From Cellulomonas sp. Y8 (lineage in GTDB: Bacteria; Actinomycetota; Actinomycetes; Actinomycetales; Cellulomonadaceae): DNA of 64,000 nucleotides. The first letter of the stretch is position 1. The number at the start of each line of letters is the position of its first letter. Positions 9,627-17,052 of the stretch are shown here, piece by piece. The notes under the pieces were generated by a model. The model was not told where the DNA came from. It saw nothing but the letters and a program-made list of their open reading frames with translations, and ran no database searches. A program made the position numbers and the translations under genes. The stretch covers positions 1,550,001 to 1,614,000 of the forward strand of contig NZ_CP041203.1 in NCBI RefSeq assembly GCF_008033115.1, read 5' to 3'.

Positions 9627-11061
9627 ATGAACGACGCGTCCCTCTCCGCCGCCGCCCTGTCCGCCGAGGGTCTGGCCGCAGCCGACCTGCCCGTCGAGGA
9701 GACCGAGGCCCGCCCGGGCACCGGCACCCCGGCCGCCCCGCTGAAGATCGCCGTCTACGGCACCGGCTACCTCGGCGCGACCCACGCGGTCGCCATGGCC
9801 GAGCTCGGCTTCGAGGTCCTGGGCGCCGACGTCGACCAGGCCAAGGTCGACGCGCTCGCCGCCGGCAAGGTGCCGTTCTTCGAGCCCGGGCTCGACCCGC
9901 TGCTCGAGAAGCACCTGGAGACCGGCCGGCTGCGGTTCACCACCGACCTGGCGTCCGCCGCCGCGTGGGGCGACGTGCACTTCATCTGCGTCGGCACCCC
10001 GCAGATGAAGACCAGCCACGCCGCGAACCTGTCCTACGTGGAGTCCGCCGCGACCACCATCGCGACGAACCTGACGAAGGACGCGCTGATCGTCGGCAAG
10101 TCGACCGTCCCGGTCGGCACCGCGGCGCGGCTGCGCGAGCTCGTCGCCGCCCAGGTCCCCGCGGGGCTCTCCCTCGAGCTGGTCTGGAACCCGGAGTTCC
10201 TGCGCGAGGGGAAGGCCGTCGACGACACCCTGCACCCCGACCGCATCGTGCTCGGCGGCACCTCCGCGCGGGCCGAGGCCACGCTGCGCGAGGTCTACGC
10301 CGGCCCGATCGCCGAGGGCACCCCGGTCGTCGTCACCGACCTGCCGACCGCCGAGCTGGTCAAGGTCAGCGCCAACGCGTTCCTCGCCACGAAGATCTCG
10401 TTCATCAACGCGATCTCCACGGTCTGCGAGGCCGCCGGCGCCGACGTCACCGTCCTCGCCGACGCCCTGGGCCACGACGTCCGCATCGGCCGCCAGTTCC
10501 TCAACGCCGGCCTCGGCTTCGGCGGCGGCTGCCTGCCGAAGGACATCCGCGCCCTGATGCACCGCGCCAACGAGCTCGGCGCCTACCGGGCCTCGGCGCT
10601 GCTGCAGCAGGTGGACGAGATCAACATGGGCCAGCGCGAGCGCGTGCTGGACATGGCGGTCGAGGCCTGCGGCGGCTCCGTGCTGAACCGCCGCATCGGC
10701 GTCCTCGGTGCGGCGTTCAAGCCGGACACCGACGACGTCCGGGACTCCCCGGCCGCTGAACGTCGCCGCGGCGCTGCACCTGCGCGGCGCCCAGGTGACG
10801 GTCTTCGACCCCGAGGCCGGCGACACCGCGCGCCGGTCCTTCCCGACGCTGTCCTACGCGACCTCCATCGAGGAGGCCGTCGAGGGCACCGACGTCGTCC
10901 TGGTGCTCACCGAGTGGGACCAGTTCGCGAACGCGGACGCCGACAAGCTGGCGCCGCTCACCGCCACGCCCCGCGTCGTGGACGCGCGCGGCAAGCTCGA
11001 CCCGACCCGCTGGCGCACCGCCGGCTGGGAGTTCGCGGGTCTGGGGCGGCTCGCCGCCTGA
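9627..11061 (+). CDS. ugd: UDP-glucose 6-dehydrogenase (frameshifted as given)
   Basis: The enzyme oxidises UDP-glucose to UDP-glucuronate using two NAD+. The start is ATG 9627 behind GTGAGGAGC. The N-terminal NAD domain shows KIAVYGTGYLGATHA; the catalytic Cys is C302 in GFGGGCLPKDIRAL; FKPDTDDVRDSPA marks the start of the C-terminal UDP-binding domain. At about 10755 an extra base (GGCC-G-CTGAAC) shifts the frame; the next frame continues at once as LNVAAALHLRGAQVTVFDP and runs to the TGA at 11059-11061. With one base removed the protein is ~477 residues, normal for the family. If the insertion is real the UDP-binding domain is lost. It closes the GT2-GH26 operon and would supply its glucuronate donor. 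Confidence 0.9.
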
Positions 11062-11077
11062 CGGGCGGCCACAGGAC

Positions 11078-11132
11078 GGGGCGTCCCGGCGGGTCGGCGC
11101 GCGGAGGGAGCGCCGGCCCGTCGGGGCGCCCC
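11078..11132 (+). terminator. Strong hairpin after the exopolysaccharide operon
   Basis: Arms 11078-11100 and 11110-11132 pair over 23 bp; the three mismatches are all of a kind that would form G-U pairs in RNA from the plus strand. The loop is 9 nt (11101-11109). It begins 17 bp after the ugd stop. There is no U-tract, as is common for high-GC actinobacterial terminators. Confidence 0.75.
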
Positions 11133-11226
11133 TCTGCCGTCCCGGCGCTGGCCGGGTGCCGGCGGGCGGTGGTCTGATGGGACCGGCGGCGCCGCCACGG
11201 CCCGCGCCCGACCCGAGGGGGACGAC

Positions 11227-12009
11227 ATGACCGTGCGCGACACGCCCTGGCCCGAGGGGACGCCCTGCTGGGCGGAGCTGGCCGTCCCGGACCTCGAGCT
11301 CGGCCGGCAGTTCTACGGCGCGCTGCTCGGCTGGGAGTTCGCGGTCGGGCCGGAGGAGACCGGCTTCTACTCCGAGGCCCTGGTCGGCGGGCGGCGCGCC
11401 GCGGCGCTCAACGGCTACCGGCCGGCCGCCGACGCCCCGGTCGCCTGGCTGCCGTTCCTCGCCACGCCCGACGCTGCCGGCACCGCCGACCGGGCCGCCG
11501 CCCTCGGGGCCACCGTGCTCGCCGGGCCGATGGACGTGATGGCGTTCGGGGCGATGGCCGTGCTGGCCGACCCCGCCGGCGCGGCGGTGGCGCTGTGGCA
11601 GGCCGGCACCTCCCTGGGCGCCGAGGTCGTCGACGAGCCCGGCGCGATCGCCTGGGCCGAGCACATGTCCGCCGACCCGACCGCCGCCCGGGCCTTCTAC
11701 CCCGCGGTCTTCGACTACGCGCTGCAGGACATCAGCGAGCCGGGCTTCGACTACACGACGCTGCTGCTCGACGGGGAGCCGGTGGCCGGGATCGGCGGCG
11801 GCTGGGACCGCGCCGAGTGGTGCCTCTACGTGCGGGTCGCGGACACGGACGCGGTCGTCGCGGCGGCCACCCGGCTCGGCGGCGGGGTGCACCTCCCGGC
11901 GGAGGACTCGCCCTACGGGCGGGTCGCGTCGATCACCGGGCCGTTCGGGGAGCGGCTGGGGCTGATGGGGCCGAGCTCCGGCGAGGAGGCGGCGGCCGCC
12001 GGGGCCTGA
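11227..12009 (+). CDS. VOC (glyoxalase/dioxygenase-fold) protein with two domains
   Basis: A 260-residue protein with two tandem VOC half-domains. The first (residues ~10-115) opens PCWAELAVPDLELGRQFYGA, the second (~130-250) opens AWAEHMSADPTAARAFYPAV. Start ATG 11227 follows GAGGGGGAC. Members of this subgroup resemble the actinobacterial CFP-30B-like proteins. Metal ligands typical of true glyoxalase I (His/Glu per module) are only partly visible, so no reaction is assigned. It stands alone between a terminator and a repeat array. Confidence 0.85.
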   Translation: MTVRDTPWPEGTPCWAELAVPDLELGRQFYGALLGWEFAVGPEETGFYSEALVGGRRAAALNGYRPAADAPVAWLPFLATPDAAGTADRAAALGATVLAGPMDVMAFGAMAVLADPAGAAVALWQAGTSLGAEVVDEPGAIAWAEHMSADPTAARAFYPAVFDYALQDISEPGFDYTTLLLDGEPVAGIGGGWDRAEWCLYVRVADTDAVVAAATRLGGGVHLPAEDSPYGRVASITGPFGERLGLMGPSSGEEAAAAGA

Positions 12010-12120
12010 CCCGGGCGGCGACGGGGGCGGCGCGGCGACGACGGGGCCCGACCCGGCGGCGACGGGGGCGGCGCGGCGACGACGAGGCCCGGCCCGGCCA
12101 GGACGGGGGCGGCGCGGACG
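12008..12120. repeat. Imperfect ~42-bp tandem repeat between VOC gene and trmB
   Basis: Two near-identical copies of GACCCGGGCGGCGACGGG...GACGACGGGGCCC (about 12008-12049 and 12050-12090), and a diverged partial third, fill almost the whole gap before trmB. The repeat starts inside the stop codon region of the VOC gene. Non-coding as far as I can see. Confidence 0.7.
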
Positions 12121-12148
12121 CGTGCGGCGGCGCCGTTACCCTCGACGC

Positions 12149-12964
12149 GTGCCCGACCCGGACGACCGCCCCGCCCCCCCGACCGCCGACGCCGGCGCAG
12201 CCGGGGGTGCCGCCGCCGCGGACGCGCGGCCCGGCGACGCGTTCCAGCACGCCCCGAACACCCACGGCGACCCCATCCGCACCTTCCACCCGCGCCGCGC
12301 CGCGCTGGGCGAGCGCCGGACCGACGCGCTCGACCGGCTGTGGCCCCGGTACGGCTTCTCGGTGCACGACCCGGCGCTCGGCCTCCCGCCGACGACCCCC
12401 GACGGCGCCCTGGACGCGGCCCGGCTGTTCGGCCGCGCCGCCCCGCTCGTGCTGGAGATCGGCTCCGGCATGGGCGACGCCACCGCGGCGATGGCCGCCG
12501 CCGACCCCGCCCGGGACTACCTCGCCGTCGAGGCGCACCTGCCCGGCATCGCGAACCTGCTGGTGCTGGTCGAGGAGCAGGGCCTCACCAACGTCCGGGT
12601 CGCGCACGGGGACGCCCTCGACCTGGTGCGCCGGACCGTCGCCCCCGACTCGCTCGACGCCGTGCACGTGTTCTTCCCCGACCCGTGGCCGAAGGCGCGG
12701 CACCACAAGCGCCGGATCATCGCGCCGGACCACGTCGCCCTGCTGCGCAGCCGGCTGCGGCTCGGCGGCACGCTGCACTGCGCGACGGACTGGGCGGAGT
12801 ACGCCGAGCAGATGCTCGAGGTCGTCGACGCCGACCCGGGGCTGACCAACCCGCACGGCGGCTTCGCGCCGCGCCCGGCGCACCGCCCGGTCACCAAGTT
12901 CGAGCGCCGCGGCGAGCAGGCGGGCCGCCCGTCCCACGACGTCATCGCCACCCGCACCGCCTGA
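12149..12964 (+). CDS. trmB: tRNA (guanine-N7)-methyltransferase
   Basis: A 271-residue SAM-dependent enzyme that makes m7G46 in the tRNA variable loop. The motif LVLEIGSGMGDATAAMA is the SAM-binding loop; HVFFPDPWPKARHHKRRII is the TrmB signature carrying the catalytic Asp and the tRNA-binding stretch; VTKFERRG is the conserved C-terminal motif. The N-terminal ~45 residues are a low-complexity Pro/Ala/Asp extension before FHPRRAALG. GTG 12149 is chosen because TACCCT lies 6 nt upstream, the spacing expected for a leaderless transcript; there is no Shine-Dalgarno sequence. Confidence 0.95.
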   Translation: MPDPDDRPAPPTADAGAAGGAAAADARPGDAFQHAPNTHGDPIRTFHPRRAALGERRTDALDRLWPRYGFSVHDPALGLPPTTPDGALDAARLFGRAAPLVLEIGSGMGDATAAMAAADPARDYLAVEAHLPGIANLLVLVEEQGLTNVRVAHGDALDLVRRTVAPDSLDAVHVFFPDPWPKARHHKRRIIAPDHVALLRSRLRLGGTLHCATDWAEYAEQMLEVVDADPGLTNPHGGFAPRPAHRPVTKFERRGEQAGRPSHDVIATRTA

Positions 12965-13032
12965 CCCGCCGCGCGCCGGCCTGCAGCACGCGTTCCCCCG
13001 CACCCGCCCCGGGCGGGTGCACGCCCGCCACG

Positions 13033-13085
13033 GAGTACCCGACGCGTCGAGCGAGTAGTCGCCGGGTACTCGCTCGACGCGTCGG
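13033..13085. repeat. Long inverted repeat, family B copy 1
   Basis: Perfect 19-bp arms, CCGACGCGTCGAGCGAGTA (13039-13057) and its reverse complement (13067-13085), with a 9-nt loop. A competing fold pairs GAGTACCC (13033-13040) with GGGTACTC (13064-13071). It lies between the convergent genes trmB and the ABC exporter gene, where it could block transcription from both sides. The arm recurs at 40462-40522 and a relative occurs at 29295-29365. Confidence 0.85.
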
Positions 13086-13136
13086 CTGCTCGCTCGGCGG
13101 CCTCAGTACGCCGAGACGGGGGTCGGCTGCGGGCGG

Positions 13137-14918
13137 TCAGGCGCGCGCGAGGTTCTCGATGCGGAGGACCCGGTCGGCCGTGCGGACGGCGCCCGGGCGG
13201 TGCGCGATGACCAGGACCGTCCGCCCCTTCGCCGCCTCGGCCAGGGCGTCCTGGATCTCGGCCTCGGTCGCGACGTCGAGCTGGCTGGTCGCCTCGTCGA
13301 GCACGAGCACCGGCGCGTCCAGCAGCAGCGCCCGCGCGATCGCGACCCGCTGCCGCTGCCCGCCGGACAGCCGCTCCCCCATCTCGCCGACCCGGGTCTC
13401 GTACCCGTCCGGCATCGCCAGCACCGCGTCGTGCAGGGCGGCGCGCCGGCAGGCGGCCTCCAGCTCGGCGTCGGTGGCGTCCGGCGCGGCGAGCCGGAGG
13501 TTCGCCGCGAGCGTGTCGTTGAACAGGTACGTGCTCTGGCCGACGACGGCGACGTGCCGCCGCAGGTCCTCGAGCGACACGTCCCGCACGTCGACCCCGC
13601 CGAGCAGCACCCGCCCGGCGTCCGGGTCCCAGGCGCGGGTCAGCAGGTTCACCAGCGTCGACTTGCCCGAGCCCGACGAGCCGACGACGGCGGTCGTGCT
13701 CCCGGCCGGGACGTGCAGGTCCAGCCCCGTGAGCACGGGCCGGCGCTCGACGGAGCCCAGCGTCGCGGCGGCCGGGTCGTCGGGGTCGAGGTCGGGTGCC
13801 GGGTAGGTGAAGCCCACGCCCTCGAACCGGATGTCGAGCGGCCCGTCGGGCAGCGGCACCGGGTCGGCGGGAGACGTCGTCGCGGGGGCGGCGTCGGTGA
13901 TCCGCCAGATGCGGCGGGCCGCGGCGAAGGCCTGCTCGAGGTCAGGCGCGACATCCTCGACGGCGAGCACCGGGGTGAACACCGCCAGCGCGAGCACGAC
14001 CGCCACCGCGTACGACGGCCAGTCCAGCGCGCCGGACCCGACGCGGGCGGCGCCGACCAGCGCCACGGTCACGACCGCTCCGACCAGGAGCACCGAGTTC
14101 GCGGCCCGGCGGCGCGCGGTCCAGGTCGCGAGGCCGGCGAGCCCGGCGTCGACCTCGGCGGCCACGTCCCGGGCCTCGGCGCGGCGGCGACCGGCGGCGC
14201 CGAACGCCAGCACCTCGCGGACGCCTTGCAGCGACTCCGTCACCAGCTGGGCCAGCCGGCCGCGCGCGGCGCGGACCCGGGTCGCGGCCGCGGCGCTCGG
14301 GGTGCGGCCCCAGCCGGGGACCACCGCGCCGACGAGCAGCAGGAACGGCAGCAGCACCAGCGCGAGCACCGGGTCGTAGCCGGCCGCGAGCACCACCAGC
14401 ACGACCACCGGCACGACGACGGCGCTGACCGCCGGCACCAGGGTGTGCGCGAAGAACACCTCGACGCGGTCCACGTCCTTGGTCGCGCGGTTCACCAGGT
14501 CCCCGGTGCGCCGGGACAGCACCCCGGCGGGCGACTGCGGGGCGAGCCGGTCGTAGAAGTCGACGCGGAGCATGGCGAGCGCGCGGAACGCGACGGCGTG
14601 CCCGGTGAACTGCTCCAGGTAGCGCAGCACCCCCTTGACCAGCGACAGCGCGACGAGGGTCCACACGACGGGCGCGATCGCCGCGTCGGGGTCCTGCGCG
14701 ACTCGCGCGACGCCCCACGCGGAGACGCCGAGCAGCGCGATGCCGAGCAGCTGGCCGACCACGCGGCACACGAGCGACGCGGCGAGCGGCGGCAGGACGG
14801 GTCGGCCGAACCGCACCAGGCGGCGGGAGATGGCGGCCCGGGTCAGGGGGACCTCGGGCGTGGCGGGGGCGGGTGCCCCGGCCGGCGTCGCGGGGCGGGG
14901 CTGCGTGGCGGCGCTCAC
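13137..14918 (-). CDS. ABC half-transporter, exporter fold (CydC-like)
   Basis: A 593-residue fusion of a six-helix type IV (exporter-fold) membrane domain (residues ~35-310) and a nucleotide-binding domain. The latter shows Walker A GSSGSGKST near residue 412, signature LSGGQRQR, Walker B VLVLDEATSQLD and the switch His in VIAHRPGA. It overlaps the upstream partner by 4 bp (14915-14918), so the two very likely form a heterodimer. The order and sequence character resemble CydD-CydC, but neighbours are haem-uptake genes rather than cytochrome bd, so a haem or iron-compound role is inferred. Direction of transport cannot be decided from sequence: mycobacterial IrtAB shows that this fold can import siderophores. 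Confidence 0.85.
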   Translation of the reverse strand: MSAATQPRPATPAGAPAPATPEVPLTRAAISRRLVRFGRPVLPPLAASLVCRVVGQLLGIALLGVSAWGVARVAQDPDAAIAPVVWTLVALSLVKGVLRYLEQFTGHAVAFRALAMLRVDFYDRLAPQSPAGVLSRRTGDLVNRATKDVDRVEVFFAHTLVPAVSAVVVPVVVLVVLAAGYDPVLALVLLPFLLLVGAVVPGWGRTPSAAAATRVRAARGRLAQLVTESLQGVREVLAFGAAGRRRAEARDVAAEVDAGLAGLATWTARRRAANSVLLVGAVVTVALVGAARVGSGALDWPSYAVAVVLALAVFTPVLAVEDVAPDLEQAFAAARRIWRITDAAPATTSPADPVPLPDGPLDIRFEGVGFTYPAPDLDPDDPAAATLGSVERRPVLTGLDLHVPAGSTTAVVGSSGSGKSTLVNLLTRAWDPDAGRVLLGGVDVRDVSLEDLRRHVAVVGQSTYLFNDTLAANLRLAAPDATDAELEAACRRAALHDAVLAMPDGYETRVGEMGERLSGGQRQRVAIARALLLDAPVLVLDEATSQLDVATEAEIQDALAEAAKGRTVLVIAHRPGAVRTADRVLRIENLARA

Positions 14919-16921
14919 GGGCGGGCCTCCTGCTCGGTGAGCGGGCCCGCGACGACGCCGGACAGGTCCAGCGCGCGGGCGTAGTACGAGTCGATGCTGC
15001 CGAGCCGGTCGGGCGGGCCCTGCTCGACGATGCGGCCCTCGGCGAGCACCAGCACCTCGTCCGCGCCGCGGACCGTGCTGAGCCGGTGCGCGACCACGAC
15101 CACCGTGCGGCCCTCACCGGCCCGGTCGAGCGCCTCGACCAGCGCCGACTCCGAGGCGGCGTCCACCTGGCTCGTCGGCTCGTCGAGGAGCAGCACGGGC
15201 GCGTCCTTGAGCAGCGCGCGGGCGACGGCGAGCCGCTGGGCCTGGCCGCCGGACAGCGACAGCCCGCGCTCGCCGACCCGGGTCGCCAGTCGGTCGGGGA
15301 ACCGGCGCACGTCGTCGGCGAGGTTCGCCTCCGCGAGCGCGTGCCACAGCCGGTCGTCGTGGGCGTCGCGCGCGGCGAGCCGCAGGTTGTCCGCCAGCGT
15401 GCCGGTGAACAGGTAGGTGGTCTGCGCGACCACCGCGGTCTGCGCGCGGACCCAGTCGACCGGGACCGTGGTGGCGTCGTGGCCGCCGACCCGGACGACG
15501 CCGGACCCCGGGCGCAGGTGCGCCTGGACGAGCGCGGCGACGGTGCTCTTGCCGGAGCCGGACGGCCCGATGAGCGCGACCCGCCCGCCGCGGGGCACGG
15601 CGAACGACACGTCGTCGAGCACGGGGCGGCCGCCGGGGTAGGCGAAGGACACGTGGTCGAGCGCCACCGCCTCGGGACGGCCATCACCCACCGCGTCGGC
15701 CTCGCGAGGATTCACGTGGAACGTGCTGGTCACCGGCTCGCGGACGCCCGGCGCATCCCCGGCCGTCGCCGGCTGCGCGAGCACCGTGTCGATCTCCCGC
15801 ACGGCCGCGCGGCCCCCCATGCCGACGTAGAAGAACTGACCGACCCGGTCCAGCGGCTCGAGCAGCACGGTCGACACCAGGACGACCGCGACCGCCTGCC
15901 CGGGGGTGATCGCGCCCTCCCGGAGCCGCGCCATCGCGAGGCCGGCGGCGGCGGCGACCATCGCCAGCGAGAACGAGGCGTCGATGACGAGCAGCACCAC
16001 CTGGTTGCCCGCCAGGAGGCGCATGACCATCCGGCGCAGCTGCTCCGCGCTGCGCGCGAGCTCCGCGCCCTTGGTCGCCGCCCGGTTGAACGCCGTCGAC
16101 GTCGGCAACCCCTGGATCGCGTCGAGGAACTGGGCGGAGAACCGGCGCGCGGTCATCCGGTACTGCACGGACACGCTGCGGAACAGCTTCTGGAACCCGT
16201 TGACCAGCAGCGGGATGGCGGGCAGCGCGAGCGCCAGCCAGCCGGCCACCACCCAGTCGACGGCCGCGCCGAGCGCGACGAGCGCGATCACCGGGACCGT
16301 CATCGAGGCGATGATCGGGAACTTGAAGGTGACCTCGTAGGAGGCGACTCGCTCGACGCCGTCGGTGGCCGTCGAGACGAACCGGCCCGACCGCTCCTGG
16401 GTCCGGAACGCGACGCCCAGCCGGAACATCTGGTCGAGCAGCACGTCGCGGCGCTCGACCTCGCGGCGGCCGACCGCGCCCAGGCTCAGCCGCGGGCCCG
16501 CGAAGGCCGCGGCCGCGAGGGCGACGACGCCGAGGACGATCGCGACCAGGGCGCCGACCGGGACGCCGGCGCCGGTACGGGCGCCGTCGAGGACCGCACC
16601 GAGCGCGAGATAGACGGCGGTGGTGCCGGCCGCGACGCCCCAGGTCAGCGCGGCGGGCAGCAGGCTGGTCCGGCGGGACAGCGGGGGCGTCGGGACCTGG
16701 GGCGGGCCGAGGGGCGCGCCACCGGGGCGACCCGGGTGGCCGCCGCCGGGTGCACCGGGGTGACCGCCGGCGGGACGACCGCCGGGGTGCCCTCCGCCCG
16801 GGCGCCCGTTCGCGGGACGGGCCGCCCCGTCCGGTCGGCCGCCCGGCGCGCTGCCGGGGGGACGCTCCCCGCCGGGCCGGGCGGGGGTGCCGGCGGAGCT
16901 GCCGGGGTGCGGGGCGGTCAT
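14915..16921 (-). CDS. ABC half-transporter, exporter fold (CydD-like)
   Basis: A 668-residue protein starting at ATG 16921 behind CGAGGACC. Residues 1-80 are a Gly/Pro/Arg/His-rich disordered extension, with repeated GGHPGG-like units and several His residues. A six-helix exporter-type membrane domain follows (~85-380) and then an ATPase with Walker A GPSGSGKST near 451, signature LSGGQAQR, Walker B VLLLDEPTSQVD and VVAHRLST. It is the first gene of the ABC pair, 131 bp downstream of the HtaA-domain protein on the same strand. The His-rich N-terminal tail is unusual for CydD and may bind metal or haem; that is a guess. Confidence 0.85.
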   Translation of the reverse strand: MTAPHPGSSAGTPARPGGERPPGSAPGGRPDGAARPANGRPGGGHPGGRPAGGHPGAPGGGHPGRPGGAPLGPPQVPTPPLSRRTSLLPAALTWGVAAGTTAVYLALGAVLDGARTGAGVPVGALVAIVLGVVALAAAAFAGPRLSLGAVGRREVERRDVLLDQMFRLGVAFRTQERSGRFVSTATDGVERVASYEVTFKFPIIASMTVPVIALVALGAAVDWVVAGWLALALPAIPLLVNGFQKLFRSVSVQYRMTARRFSAQFLDAIQGLPTSTAFNRAATKGAELARSAEQLRRMVMRLLAGNQVVLLVIDASFSLAMVAAAAGLAMARLREGAITPGQAVAVVLVSTVLLEPLDRVGQFFYVGMGGRAAVREIDTVLAQPATAGDAPGVREPVTSTFHVNPREADAVGDGRPEAVALDHVSFAYPGGRPVLDDVSFAVPRGGRVALIGPSGSGKSTVAALVQAHLRPGSGVVRVGGHDATTVPVDWVRAQTAVVAQTTYLFTGTLADNLRLAARDAHDDRLWHALAEANLADDVRRFPDRLATRVGERGLSLSGGQAQRLAVARALLKDAPVLLLDEPTSQVDAASESALVEALDRAGEGRTVVVVAHRLSTVRGADEVLVLAEGRIVEQGPPDRLGSIDSYYARALDLSGVVAGPLTEQEARP

Positions 16922-16993
16922 GCGGGTCCTCGGTTCGGTGCGGGTGGACGGGGGCGCGCCCGACACGGTGCCACGCGGTCGCCCTCCGCGCGA

Positions 16994-17013
16994 CACCGTG
17001 CCCGGGCACGGTG
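16994..17013 (-). terminator. Perfect 20-bp palindrome between the HtaA gene and the ABC pair
   Basis: CACCGTGCCCGGGCACGGTG is a perfect palindrome in the 131-bp gap after the sortase-anchored HtaA protein gene (stop at 17053). It may weaken read-through into the ABC half-transporter genes, or be a binding site. A related CGACACGGTG lies at about 16961-16970. Confidence 0.5.
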
Positions 17014-17052
17014 GTCGGGGCGGCGCGACCGTCCGGTCGCGCCGCCCGTCGA

